Shown one piece after another: positions 10,204 through 18,233 of a stretch of 64,000 nucleotides of DNA (the stretch's first letter is position 1; the number at the start of each line of letters is the position of its first letter). The notes under the pieces were generated by a model. That model had not been told where the DNA came from. It did not search any database and saw only the letters and a program-made list of their open reading frames with translations. The stretch covers positions 86,360-150,359 of the forward strand of contig NZ_FQYR01000007.1 in NCBI RefSeq assembly GCF_900141815.1. Reading direction: 5' to 3'. This DNA comes from Rubritalea squalenifaciens DSM 18772 (lineage in GTDB: Bacteria > Verrucomicrobiota > Verrucomicrobiia > Verrucomicrobiales > Akkermansiaceae). The position numbers were made by a program, and so were the translations under genes.

Positions 10204-11100
10204 ATGCAACATCTACTATCCATCGAAGAACTCAATGCCGAGAAGCTCAATGCACTCATCGACCTGGCTGTCGATCTCAAGGCGACTCGAGGCAACCATC
10301 CTGAGCTTCCACTTTCTGGCCAGACATGGGCGATGATCTTCACCAAGTCCTCCACCCGTACCCGAGTCTCTTTCGAGGTTGGCGTCCGTGAACTCGGTGG
10401 CTCCATCATGTTCCTTTCCTCCAATGACATTCAGCTTGGTCGCGGCGAACCGATCAAAGACACAGCCCGCGTACTGGGGCGCATGGTTCACGGCTGCATC
10501 ATCCGCACCTTTGACCAGCAGGACGTCATCGATTTCTCAAACTACGGAAACATTCCTACCATCAATGCTCTTACCGACGCCGAGCACCCATGCCAGATCC
10601 TGGCTGACCTCCTAACCGTGAAGGAAAAACTCGGCACCTGGGAAGGCAAGAAGTGCGTGTTCATTGGTGACGGCGATAACAACATGTCTCGTTCTTGGAT
10701 CTGGGCAGCCAAGTATCTCGGCTTCGAGTTGGTGATCGCCTCTCCTGAGACATGCCTTCCTCCAAGTGATTTCATGGAGAAAGTAAATGCTCCTAACGTC
10801 TCGCTGACAACCGATCCTGTAGAAGCCATCAAGGGCGCTGACGTCATCAACACGGACGTCTGGCTCTCCATGGGCCAAGAAGGCCAGAAGGAAAAGGAAG
10901 CTCTCTTCGGCCCCTATCAGGTGAATGAAGAGATCCTCAAGAATGCTGCTGAAGGCCACATCGTTCTCCACTGCCTCCCAGCTTACCGTGAAAAAGAAAT
11001 CACTGAGCAAATTCTTGAACTCCACGCGGACACGATCTTCCAGCAGGCGGAGAACAGGCTGCATGCCCAGAAGGCTGTCTTGGCAACGATTGCTAGATAA
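10204..11100 (+). CDS. argF: Ornithine carbamoyltransferase
   Basis: The enzyme transfers the carbamoyl group from carbamoyl phosphate to ornithine to give citrulline in arginine synthesis. The carbamoyl-phosphate loop STRTR (residues 50-54), HPCQ in AEHPCQIL and the ornithine-binding HCLPAYR near the C-terminus are all present. An upstream ATG at 10150 is in frame, but it adds 18 unconserved residues. The ATG at 10204 gives 298 aa, close to the family's usual length, and has a purine-rich AAGAGGAA about 15 bases upstream, so I chose it. A strong terminator follows. Confidence 0.96.
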   Translation: MQHLLSIEELNAEKLNALIDLAVDLKATRGNHPELPLSGQTWAMIFTKSSTRTRVSFEVGVRELGGSIMFLSSNDIQLGRGEPIKDTARVLGRMVHGCIIRTFDQQDVIDFSNYGNIPTINALTDAEHPCQILADLLTVKEKLGTWEGKKCVFIGDGDNNMSRSWIWAAKYLGFELVIASPETCLPPSDFMEKVNAPNVSLTTDPVEAIKGADVINTDVWLSMGQEGQKEKEALFGPYQVNEEILKNAAEGHIVLHCLPAYREKEITEQILELHADTIFQQAENRLHAQKAVLATIAR

Positions 11101-11120
11101 GACCAAAAAGTCATTCTCAC

Positions 11121-11154
11121 AGCGTGGCACTCTCTCAAGAGGCCACGCTTTTTT
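11121..11154 (+). terminator. Intrinsic terminator after argF
   Basis: AGCGTGGC and GCCACGCT form an 8-bp stem around a loop of about 13 bases, followed by a run of T (TTTTTT). It lies 20 bp after the argF stop. Confidence 0.85.
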
Positions 11155-11203
11155 ATTGCCCGATTCACCGTGCGTTATCCTCTATTTGTGCTAAGAAGAG
11201 GAC

Positions 11204-11752
11204 ATGTTACGTATCCTCAAGAAGCTACTTTCCAAGCTCTCTCATCATCACGACCACGAGGATGGACTCCCCCTCCCAGTTCCAGAAACCTTGAATCTGG
11301 ATACCTTTTCACTAGGACACAGCAAGATAGGCCAATCTCCAAACCCAGCCGATTCCTTCTACACCAACGAGCCCATATTTTGGATCAAGAATCCTGACGA
11401 AGGGATCGAGCTAGGTATCCAAGACAACACTCTGGAGTTTGTTTTTCTAACTATCGAGAAATACTCTCAGCCAATCATCTATCAGGGTGCACAACACACC
11501 TTGAGCACGGAGATTACGCTGGAGGAATTTCTGGTAGATTTCGGAGAGCCCTATTTCAATAGCTCGGAAGATGAGAATACGATTCTCTTCTATGAGCCCC
11601 TGCCCGGTATGATCGAGATCCAGGCAGAGTTTTATGAAGGCAAACTGAGCCACCTGCTCGTGACCAGTGAATCGGTCATGGCCGACGAAGAGCGTCGCCT
11701 CGCCTTCAATGTTGAGAAACCGTGGCCACCGCAACCCAGCCAAGCGGGCTAA
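11204..11752 (+). CDS. Hypothetical protein, 182 aa
   Basis: I do not recognise this protein. After a short basic N-terminus with a His cluster (LSHHHDHED), it is an acidic soluble protein with alternating hydrophobic strands, no signal peptide and a Pro-rich tail. Its coding range is supported by the argF terminator just upstream and by a four-base stop-stop overlap with the convergent DUF455/ATP-grasp gene. No function can be inferred. Confidence 0.6.
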   Translation: MLRILKKLLSKLSHHHDHEDGLPLPVPETLNLDTFSLGHSKIGQSPNPADSFYTNEPIFWIKNPDEGIELGIQDNTLEFVFLTIEKYSQPIIYQGAQHTLSTEITLEEFLVDFGEPYFNSSEDENTILFYEPLPGMIEIQAEFYEGKLSHLLVTSESVMADEERRLAFNVEKPWPPQPSQAG

Positions 11753-13734
11753 CTAACTCTCCAGAGTGCTAAAAACTCCTCTGCTTGCGAGGAATCATTG
11801 ATGATGTAATCACCGGCACCAAAGCCTTTCTTTGGTTCGCCTGGATTCAAAGTATCGAGCCATGCGTCAAAGTCTTCAATCTGAGACTTCCTGAGAATCT
11901 CATATCTTCCACCTAGCCCTGATGCCGTCTTGCGAAGTAGCTCCAAAGCTACTCTGCCCATCGTAATCCGGGAGTTCACCTCCACCACTGGACGTAGAAC
12001 ATAATTACCCGACTTGTCACAATAGACCATGGCATCGATTCCAATGGGCCCCACAAAACCTGATCCGTCTAACAACTTAGCCAAAGCTTCAGGAATTTTC
12101 TCTTTATAGAGACTGGTAACGTCAGCATCCCGGAAAAGGAAAGTTTTCAAATCCTCGTCCAAGTGATGTGACCAACGGGGTCTGGCTTCGATACCTCGGA
12201 AACGCCCCAGATCATCATTGAGCACCAGAGCCATTCCTATGTGCTTAATCTCACCACTGGGTTTCACTTCATACTGAGAAGAGAAATCCATCACCCTGTC
12301 TAACCATGGCTCAACCACCACGCCTCCTTGCTCGGACAAAACTCTCTTCAACCAACCACGCATGCTATCGGTCCACTCCCCGTCGATAACACGGCAATGC
12401 CCTCGACCAGCTGCACTGAAAGGAGCTTTCATAAGAGCATTACCCGCGTAAGCCTGAACTGCTTCAAACACCTCGTTCTCATCCTCCAACCACTGGCCGC
12501 AAGCTCCACCCAGTAATTCTTCCATCTTTACCCCAAGTTGCTTGGAGAAAAAGCGGTCCTCGAAGTTCTCTCTCCACTTCCACTGAACCTGAGAAGACAT
12601 GTCATGAGAAAACTCCTTCATCACTTGGGAAGCTCTTCCACCCCAAGCCCAGGGTCTCAAGCCACCTATCCGTCTCTGCTTCAGATCTTCATCCTCACCA
12701 ATCACGACAAACTCAGGCATCGCAAAACCCCACTTGCGTAAGTTTTTCAGGTGATCGCGGCTGGGCATTTTGTTCACCAGCACCACATCATCCCGGCGAG
12801 CCCAAGCAATCGGCAGAACGTCCAAATCTTCTTCAAGAAGAACCACATTACGCTTTGGCTGAAACGGCTTACCCAGCTTCTGCGCAAGAACTTCCCCCTC
12901 TACGTTCGGATTGAACCAATGAATCACGGGAGTACGACCACGAGACTGCTCTTCAACCTCCAGTTTTTCGACCCACTCTGGATCCAAGCCCGCCCGCAGT
13001 CTTCCCTCGGCATTGTAAGGCGCCACTCCTTTAGCTCTCACCAATGACAATGGGAAATAGAGCTGCTTCTTGAAACTTTCCCAATCGGTATCTCCTTCTT
13101 GCTTCCATTTGCGGAACCACTTCAGACCATGCCCCACATGTCCGATCTCATCTTCGTAGATTTTCTCTAAGACCCTTGCCGTCCCATTGTCGCCAACCTC
13201 ACGGAACAATTTCGCGTAGAAGACAGAATAGTCCAGATTCGCCTGTTCAAAGACCAGACTCAGCCGGCTCACAAAGTCCATCGGGGACTCCATCGGTGCC
13301 ACGACACGCCAGAAGTAGTCATTCACAGGCAACTCACCAAACTCCACCCCGCATTCCCTCATTCTGCGCATATACATGAGGGTATGAGCCTGTTCTTCCT
13401 TTAAGGTCTCAAACACCCCCATACGGAACTCCTTAGGAGCATTGGGGAATTTTAATAAGACAAGAGCCATGAGCTCTGTCGCTAGTAGTTCATGGTTGGC
13501 CAAGAAATGAAGCATCTTCCCACGCTCTACATCGTCATCGAGACGGTTGAGCCCAGGAAAGTCCGCTTTTACTCCCTTTTCAGAGATTCGCAACTCACTT
13601 GGCCGACCGGGACCTGAAGGCATGGAGAATCCAGCATCTGGAGACAAATCCGTGATTTCACGCGGGTTCAGCAAAAGCTTTTCTTCAAGGCTCTCGCTAT
13701 ACAAAACCCGCTCTGCGAATTCACGTAGTTCCAT
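11749..13734 (-). CDS. DUF455 ferritin-like domain fused to an ATP-grasp-like domain
   Basis: About 661 aa. Residues about 1-235 match the DUF455 type: the start MELREFAERVL, then ferritin-like helices carrying possible di-iron ligands in ATELMAL, KEEQAHTLMYMRRM and YEDEIGHVGHGLKWF. The C-terminal half looks ATP-grasp-like: a glycine-rich loop LMKAPFSAAGRGHCRV, then GPIGIDAMVY and RPVVEVNSRITMGR, which resemble the metal-binding end of ATP-grasp ligases. So a putative di-iron oxidase-like module sits on a putative carboxylate-amine ligase. Neither substrate is known. The frame is open 29 codons further upstream (a TTG at 13821, an ATG at 13785). I chose 13734 because DUF455 proteins start like this and a GGAGGGG lies just before it. 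Confidence 0.75.
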   Translation of the reverse strand: MELREFAERVLYSESLEEKLLLNPREITDLSPDAGFSMPSGPGRPSELRISEKGVKADFPGLNRLDDDVERGKMLHFLANHELLATELMALVLLKFPNAPKEFRMGVFETLKEEQAHTLMYMRRMRECGVEFGELPVNDYFWRVVAPMESPMDFVSRLSLVFEQANLDYSVFYAKLFREVGDNGTARVLEKIYEDEIGHVGHGLKWFRKWKQEGDTDWESFKKQLYFPLSLVRAKGVAPYNAEGRLRAGLDPEWVEKLEVEEQSRGRTPVIHWFNPNVEGEVLAQKLGKPFQPKRNVVLLEEDLDVLPIAWARRDDVVLVNKMPSRDHLKNLRKWGFAMPEFVVIGEDEDLKQRRIGGLRPWAWGGRASQVMKEFSHDMSSQVQWKWRENFEDRFFSKQLGVKMEELLGGACGQWLEDENEVFEAVQAYAGNALMKAPFSAAGRGHCRVIDGEWTDSMRGWLKRVLSEQGGVVVEPWLDRVMDFSSQYEVKPSGEIKHIGMALVLNDDLGRFRGIEARPRWSHHLDEDLKTFLFRDADVTSLYKEKIPEALAKLLDGSGFVGPIGIDAMVYCDKSGNYVLRPVVEVNSRITMGRVALELLRKTASGLGGRYEILRKSQIEDFDAWLDTLNPGEPKKGFGAGDYIINDSSQAEEFLALWRVS

Positions 13735-13845
13735 ACCCCTCCATAGCCGAACCCAGACAATCCGCAACTCCCTTTCACCTGACATCGCCCTCTCATTCTG
13801 AAATCTATCTTTCAAAATCAAACCAACCGACTAACGTCCATATCT

Positions 13846-15351
13846 ATGAAATTACTGACATCAGTCACTTGCTCGGCTCTGCTGCTTACCCAAGCAGCCA
13901 CCCAAGCCCAAGAAACAGCCACCAAACCCGAATCTCCAGAGACTGTCGCCAAGGCGCTACAACTCGCTGATATTTACAAATCAGTGGTTCGTATCGAGGT
14001 AGCTACGCAAGTCCCGGACTACAGAACTCCTTGGAATGCTGGTCGCTTCAGTGGTGGCACAGGGACAGGCTTCTTGATCGGTAAGAATAAATTTATGACC
14101 AATGCTCATGTGGTTTCCGATGCTCGCCGCGTCCTCATCACCATGCATGGCTCATCCCGCAAGCACGCTGCCCGCGTCCTGCATGTGGCTCATGACTGCG
14201 ATCTGGCCTTGCTGGAAGTCGAGGATTTCACTCCTTTTGAAGATCTCCCTCATCTGGAAATTGGCGATGTGCCAGCACTTGAGTCCCAAGTCCGCGTGAT
14301 TGGCTACCCTGTGGGTGGCGAGCGCATTTCCGTGACTCGCGGTGTCGTCTCCCGAATTGATTTCCGCCCCTATTCCCACACCCGCGCAGACTCCCACTTA
14401 GTGGTCCAGATCGATGCCGCCATCAACCCGGGCAACTCTGGCGGCCCAGTTCTCCAGAACGGCAAAGTGGCTGGTGTCGCCTTCCAAGGCCTAACCTCTG
14501 CAGACAACACCGGCTACATGATTCCGACACCTGTCGTAAAACGCTTCCTCAAGGATATCGAGGACGGCAAGTATGATCACTACGTGGAGATCGGCACTTA
14601 CGAGTTCGAGCTATTTAACCCTGCCATGCGCAAGGTCTATGGCTTGGGTCCAGATTCTCCAGGTGTACTTATCACCAAGGTCACTCCGGGCAGCTCCGCA
14701 GACGGGATCCTGCAACCTGGAGATATCCTCACTGCAATCGATGGCAATACGGTCGACTCATCTGGCAACGTAGTCTTTGCCGGTGAGCGGGTGAACATGA
14801 ACGAAATCGTTGAACGCAAATTTGTGGGCGACACCGTCAAACTCAACTTTACCAGGGAAGGCAAAGAGCAGACAGCCGATGTCACTCTCAAGACCCTTCC
14901 AGCTGCACGCATGTATGCCATTCAGTACGGTCAGAAGCCGCGCTACACCATTCAGGGCGGCCTGGTATTCCAGCCGCTAAACCTGAATCTCTATTCCGCA
15001 CACAAGTTTAAGAACCCACGAGTACGCAGGCTCTTTGCCGGCTACCTCAAGGACGGTATCTTCCAAGACCGACAGGACATCATCATCCTAACCAACGTGC
15101 TCGAGGATCCCATCAACTCCTTCGTGACGAGCTTTGAGGGCAACGCACTTGCCTCCATCAACGGCACCAAAGTCACCACGCTGGAGCAGGCTCATCAGTT
15201 GCTCAACCCTGAGAAAATGCCTGAATTCTTCGTGCTCGAGTTTGACGGAATTGATCGTCCCTTGATTCTTCCGGGCAAGCAGCTCAAGCAGGCCAATGAG
15301 CGCGTCCAGCGCAACTACGGTGTCTCCAAATCTCACAATCTGGAGAACTAA
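13846..15351 (+). CDS. Secreted trypsin-like serine protease with PDZ domain (HtrA/Deg-like)
   Basis: A 501-aa protein with a signal peptide (cleavage near AATQAQ). The catalytic triad is visible: His in MTNAHVVSD, Asp in HDCDLALLEVE and Ser in NPGNSGGPV. A PDZ domain follows (VLITKVTPGSSADGILQPGD, about residues 265-350), then a region of about 150 residues resembling the C-terminal part of plant Deg9-like and bacterial Deg proteins with a second degenerate PDZ. It probably handles misfolded periplasmic or surface proteins. It lies 42 bp upstream of a paralogue that has lost the triad (15394-16857), and the two are likely co-transcribed. Confidence 0.93.
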   Translation: MKLLTSVTCSALLLTQAATQAQETATKPESPETVAKALQLADIYKSVVRIEVATQVPDYRTPWNAGRFSGGTGTGFLIGKNKFMTNAHVVSDARRVLITMHGSSRKHAARVLHVAHDCDLALLEVEDFTPFEDLPHLEIGDVPALESQVRVIGYPVGGERISVTRGVVSRIDFRPYSHTRADSHLVVQIDAAINPGNSGGPVLQNGKVAGVAFQGLTSADNTGYMIPTPVVKRFLKDIEDGKYDHYVEIGTYEFELFNPAMRKVYGLGPDSPGVLITKVTPGSSADGILQPGDILTAIDGNTVDSSGNVVFAGERVNMNEIVERKFVGDTVKLNFTREGKEQTADVTLKTLPAARMYAIQYGQKPRYTIQGGLVFQPLNLNLYSAHKFKNPRVRRLFAGYLKDGIFQDRQDIIILTNVLEDPINSFVTSFEGNALASINGTKVTTLEQAHQLLNPEKMPEFFVLEFDGIDRPLILPGKQLKQANERVQRNYGVSKSHNLEN

Positions 15352-15393
15352 ACCTTTATCACCCACCATATAATTTCCACCAATTTCATCCTC

Positions 15394-16857
15394 ATGAAAC
15401 TGATTCAAATTACCGCAATTTTCCTGATGGGAATGGTCACCGCCATGGCTAATGACCTCTCCAAGTCCATCATCAAGGTGTCTACCACCCTGCAAAGCTA
15501 CAATGCCTCTCAACCTTGGGAAAAAACGGCACCATCCAAGCGCCGCGGTCTCGGAGCTGTTCTCAACGGTCAGAAAGTACTGACCACCGCTGAGATGGTA
15601 GCTAACTCCAACTTTATTGAGCTGGAGACCGCTGATGGCTTGCACACCTTCCCCGCCAAAGTCAACGCCGTGGACTATGAAGCCAATCTTGCTCTGGTTG
15701 TCCCCACCACAGACAAAGGAAAGGAAGCTTTGTCCAAGGCCAAACCATTTGAACTTTCCTCACCCGTGGAGCTGAAAGATGAAGTGGAGATCGTGCAGCT
15801 CGAGGACAACGGCATGACCATCGTCACCGAGGGCCGCCTCCAGGGAGCTGACATCGTCTCCAGCTTTGTAGACGGTCATTATTTCCTCACTTATGAGATC
15901 AAGGCATCGCTCCAAAGCGCAGCTAATTCTTACACAATCCCCGTATTGCACAAAGGCAAGTTACTTGGACTTCTCACCAGCTATTCATCCAAGGACCAGC
16001 TCCTCGACGTGATTGCCCCGGAAATCGTAGCAGCCTTCCTTAAAGACGCGGCTGACGGTGACTACGTGGGCTTCCCGTCTCTCGGCATTGCATCCACTGC
16101 CACTACAGATCCTAACTTCCGTGACTGGCTCAAGCTATCTGACGAACAAGGCGGGCTCTACATCACCAGAGTGCAGCCAGACAGCCCGGCTTCCAAGGCT
16201 GGCATTGAAAAAGGCGATGTCCTTCTCGCCATCGATGGGAACGAGATCGACCGCAAAGGATTCTACCGCGCCAATGGCTACGGACAGCTCTACTGGACTC
16301 ACCTCATCCGTGGTGTAAAGTCCACTGGAGACACCGTGACAATGACCGTACTGCGTGACGGAAAGAAATCCCAGCACAGTGCCGTTCTCACCCGCACACC
16401 TGAAGGAATCATCCCTTCCCACACCTATGATAGAGCACCACGTTTCTTGGTAAAAGGTGGACTTATCTTCCAGGAGCTTTCCAGCTCTTACCTGCAAGCC
16501 TTCGGCAAGGATTGGGAAAACCGCGCACCGATCAACCTTCTCGATGCCCTGAACCACCCTGAAGACTACGAAGAAGGCCGCAACCGCATTGTTTTCATCT
16601 CTGCCACCATCCCCACCCCAGCCACTCTCGGCTACGAGAAGGTGAACAGCGCGATTGTCACCAAAGTCAATGGACAAGACATTGCCGATATCCCGTCCCT
16701 GATCCAAGCGCTCTCCAAACCAAACGAGCAAGGCATTCATACGATCGAAATCGATGAAAGCCCAAACAAGATCTACTTGGATTCTAAAACCTCAGATACC
16801 GTAGATCGTCAGCTCCTCTTGAGAGGTCTTCCATCCCTTTCCCGCGAAACGGAGTAA
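15394..16857 (+). CDS. Catalytically degenerate HtrA-like protease paralogue (probable pseudoprotease)
   Basis: This 487-aa protein has a signal peptide and aligns by eye over its length with the upstream protease. The triad positions have changed: the TNAHVV histidine is TTAEMV here (His to Glu), the CDLALL aspartate aligns with ANLALV (Asp to Asn), and GNSGGP is ANSYTI, so the serine remains but the oxyanion-hole glycines are gone. The PDZ domain is well kept (LYITRVQPDSPASKAGIEKGDVL, residues about 250-340), as is the C-terminal module. Selective loss of the active site with intact PDZ and overall fold suggests a substrate-binding or regulatory partner of the active enzyme rather than a decaying gene. 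That role is inferred. Confidence 0.88.
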   Translation: MKLIQITAIFLMGMVTAMANDLSKSIIKVSTTLQSYNASQPWEKTAPSKRRGLGAVLNGQKVLTTAEMVANSNFIELETADGLHTFPAKVNAVDYEANLALVVPTTDKGKEALSKAKPFELSSPVELKDEVEIVQLEDNGMTIVTEGRLQGADIVSSFVDGHYFLTYEIKASLQSAANSYTIPVLHKGKLLGLLTSYSSKDQLLDVIAPEIVAAFLKDAADGDYVGFPSLGIASTATTDPNFRDWLKLSDEQGGLYITRVQPDSPASKAGIEKGDVLLAIDGNEIDRKGFYRANGYGQLYWTHLIRGVKSTGDTVTMTVLRDGKKSQHSAVLTRTPEGIIPSHTYDRAPRFLVKGGLIFQELSSSYLQAFGKDWENRAPINLLDALNHPEDYEEGRNRIVFISATIPTPATLGYEKVNSAIVTKVNGQDIADIPSLIQALSKPNEQGIHTIEIDESPNKIYLDSKTSDTVDRQLLLRGLPSLSRETE

Positions 16858-16886
16858 GCCCCAACAAACAGAGTAAACAGTTCATT

Positions 16887-16920
16887 ATGCCTCAGACAAA
16901 TACGTCTGAGGCATTTCTAT
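16887..16920 (+). terminator. Intrinsic terminator after the protease pair
   Basis: ATGCCTCAGAC and GTCTGAGGCAT form an 11-bp perfect stem with a 6-base loop, followed by TTTCTATT. It lies 30 bp after the stop of the second gene. Confidence 0.75.
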
Positions 16921-17021
16921 TATGGGCCCACTATCGCTACAGGCTTAAAACTTACCCAAAAATGCCTTGATTACTGCGCATAAGGGGTTCATAAGCCGCT
17001 TCCCAGAGTAAATTTTCCACC

Positions 17022-17897
17022 ATGGCTAACAAACTAAAAATAGCACTCCCAAAAGGTTCCCTGCAGGATCCAACACTCGATCTCCTCGAAAAGGCAGGCT
17101 ACAACATCTACACGTCTAGCCGTGGTCTTCGCCCGTCTTCAGACGATGATGATCTGGATATCTACATGATCCGTGCTCAGGAAATCGGCGGTTACATTGA
17201 TTCCGGCTTCCTCGACTGTGGCATCACTGGACTCGACTGGGCCTACGAAAACCGTGCCGACCTTGTCGACATGGCTGAACTTCCCTACTCCCGCGCGACG
17301 ACACGCCCGACCAAGTGGGTCCTCGTAGTACCAGAAAATTCCCCAATTCAGTCCGTTCACGACCTCGAAGGCAAGCGCATCGCCACAGAAGGCGTTGGCA
17401 TCACCGAGCGCTACCTGGAAGAAAAAGGCGTTAAGGCCGACATCGAATTCTCGTGGGGAGCCACGGAAGTTAAAGTTCCTGATCTCGTAGACGCTATCGT
17501 AGACGTTACCGAGACTGGAAACTCCATCCGTGCGAACAAACTGCGCATCGTGGACACACTTCTCACCTCATTCCCACACTTCTATTCCAGCAAGCAAGCT
17601 TACGAAGACGACTGGAAGCGCGGCAAGATGGAGCGCCTCGTTCTGATGCTCAAGGCAGCCCTCGAAGCCCGCGACAAGGTGGGACTCAAGATGAACCTTC
17701 CAGAAAAATCCTTGCAACAGGTCCTCGATACACTACCTTCCCTCCGCCGACCTACTATCGCTCAGCTCGCTGAAGACGGTTGGGTTGCCGTGGAAACCGT
17801 GATCGAAGAGACAGTTTCCCGCAAGATCATCCCTACGCTCAAGGAGCTGGGTGCAGAAGGTATCATCGAGTACCCTCTGAACAAGATCGTCAAATAA
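17022..17897 (+). CDS. hisG: ATP phosphoribosyltransferase, long form
   Basis: The enzyme joins ATP and PRPP in the first step of histidine synthesis. The 291-aa length, the start KIALPKGSLQDPTLDLLEKAG, the GITGLDW segment and the PRPP loop region DVTETGNSIRANKLRIVDT fit HisG. The C-terminal ferredoxin-like extension of about 75 residues (from about LPSLRRPTIAQL) is the regulatory domain of the long form, which binds histidine and does not need HisZ. No other his genes are nearby. A small ribosomal-protein-like gene follows after 29 bp. Confidence 0.97.
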   Translation: MANKLKIALPKGSLQDPTLDLLEKAGYNIYTSSRGLRPSSDDDDLDIYMIRAQEIGGYIDSGFLDCGITGLDWAYENRADLVDMAELPYSRATTRPTKWVLVVPENSPIQSVHDLEGKRIATEGVGITERYLEEKGVKADIEFSWGATEVKVPDLVDAIVDVTETGNSIRANKLRIVDTLLTSFPHFYSSKQAYEDDWKRGKMERLVLMLKAALEARDKVGLKMNLPEKSLQQVLDTLPSLRRPTIAQLAEDGWVAVETVIEETVSRKIIPTLKELGAEGIIEYPLNKIVK

Positions 17898-17926
17898 CCA
17901 TTCTCAACTGAAACCAAATACAAATT

Positions 17927-18031
17927 ATGGGTAGCCTAAAGAAGCGCCGTAAGGCCAAAATCAACAAGCACAAGCGCTCCAAGCGCTCCAAGGCGAATCG
18001 TCACAAGAAGCGCCTTCGTTACAAGTCATAA
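17927..18031 (+). CDS. bS22-like small ribosomal protein (AURKAIP1/COX24 domain), 34 aa
   Basis: A very short ORF, ATG at 17927 and TAA at 18029-18031, encodes a highly basic peptide (MGSLKKRRKAKINKHKRSKR, then SKANRHKKRLRYKS). The MGS-KKRRK-K-KH-KR pattern matches the AURKAIP1/COX24 family, found as bS22 in mycobacterial ribosomes and as mS38 in mitochondria. It probably lies on the small subunit near the decoding centre. It begins 29 bp after hisG and ends before a strong terminator, so it may share the hisG transcript. Its size makes it easy to miss in annotation. Confidence 0.88.
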   Translation: MGSLKKRRKAKINKHKRSKRSKANRHKKRLRYKS

Positions 18032-18082
18032 TTGATTTGTAGCACTGGAAGTGACCTTCCCATAAGAAGACCTTCCCCGTAA

Positions 18083-18115
18083 AAAGCCCGTGAGGATTTA
18101 CCTCACGGGTTTTTT
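18083..18115 (+). terminator. Intrinsic terminator after the bS22-like gene
   Basis: CCCGTGAGG and CCTCACGGG form a 9-bp perfect stem with a short AT-rich loop, preceded by AAAAA and followed by TTTTTT. It ends the hisG/bS22-like unit. Confidence 0.9.
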
Positions 18116-18174
18116 GGTTTCATAAGTCTTCACTTCCCTGCCTCCATAGACCTCTTCCCACCTCTCCCTCATAG

Positions 18175-18210
18175 ATAAAAAAAGCCCGCCAGAGAAGACT
18201 CTGGCGGGCT
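18175..18210 (-). terminator. Intrinsic terminator after the SNF2 helicase gene
   Basis: Arms AGCCCGCCAGAG and CTCTGGCGGGCT form a 12-bp perfect stem with a 4-base loop. Read on the minus strand it is followed by a run of T (the AAAAAAA at 18177-18183 on the plus strand). It lies just past the stop of the 1172-aa helicase gene. Confidence 0.9.
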
Positions 18211-18233
18211 TGGAATTAAAATTTTAGTAGGGA

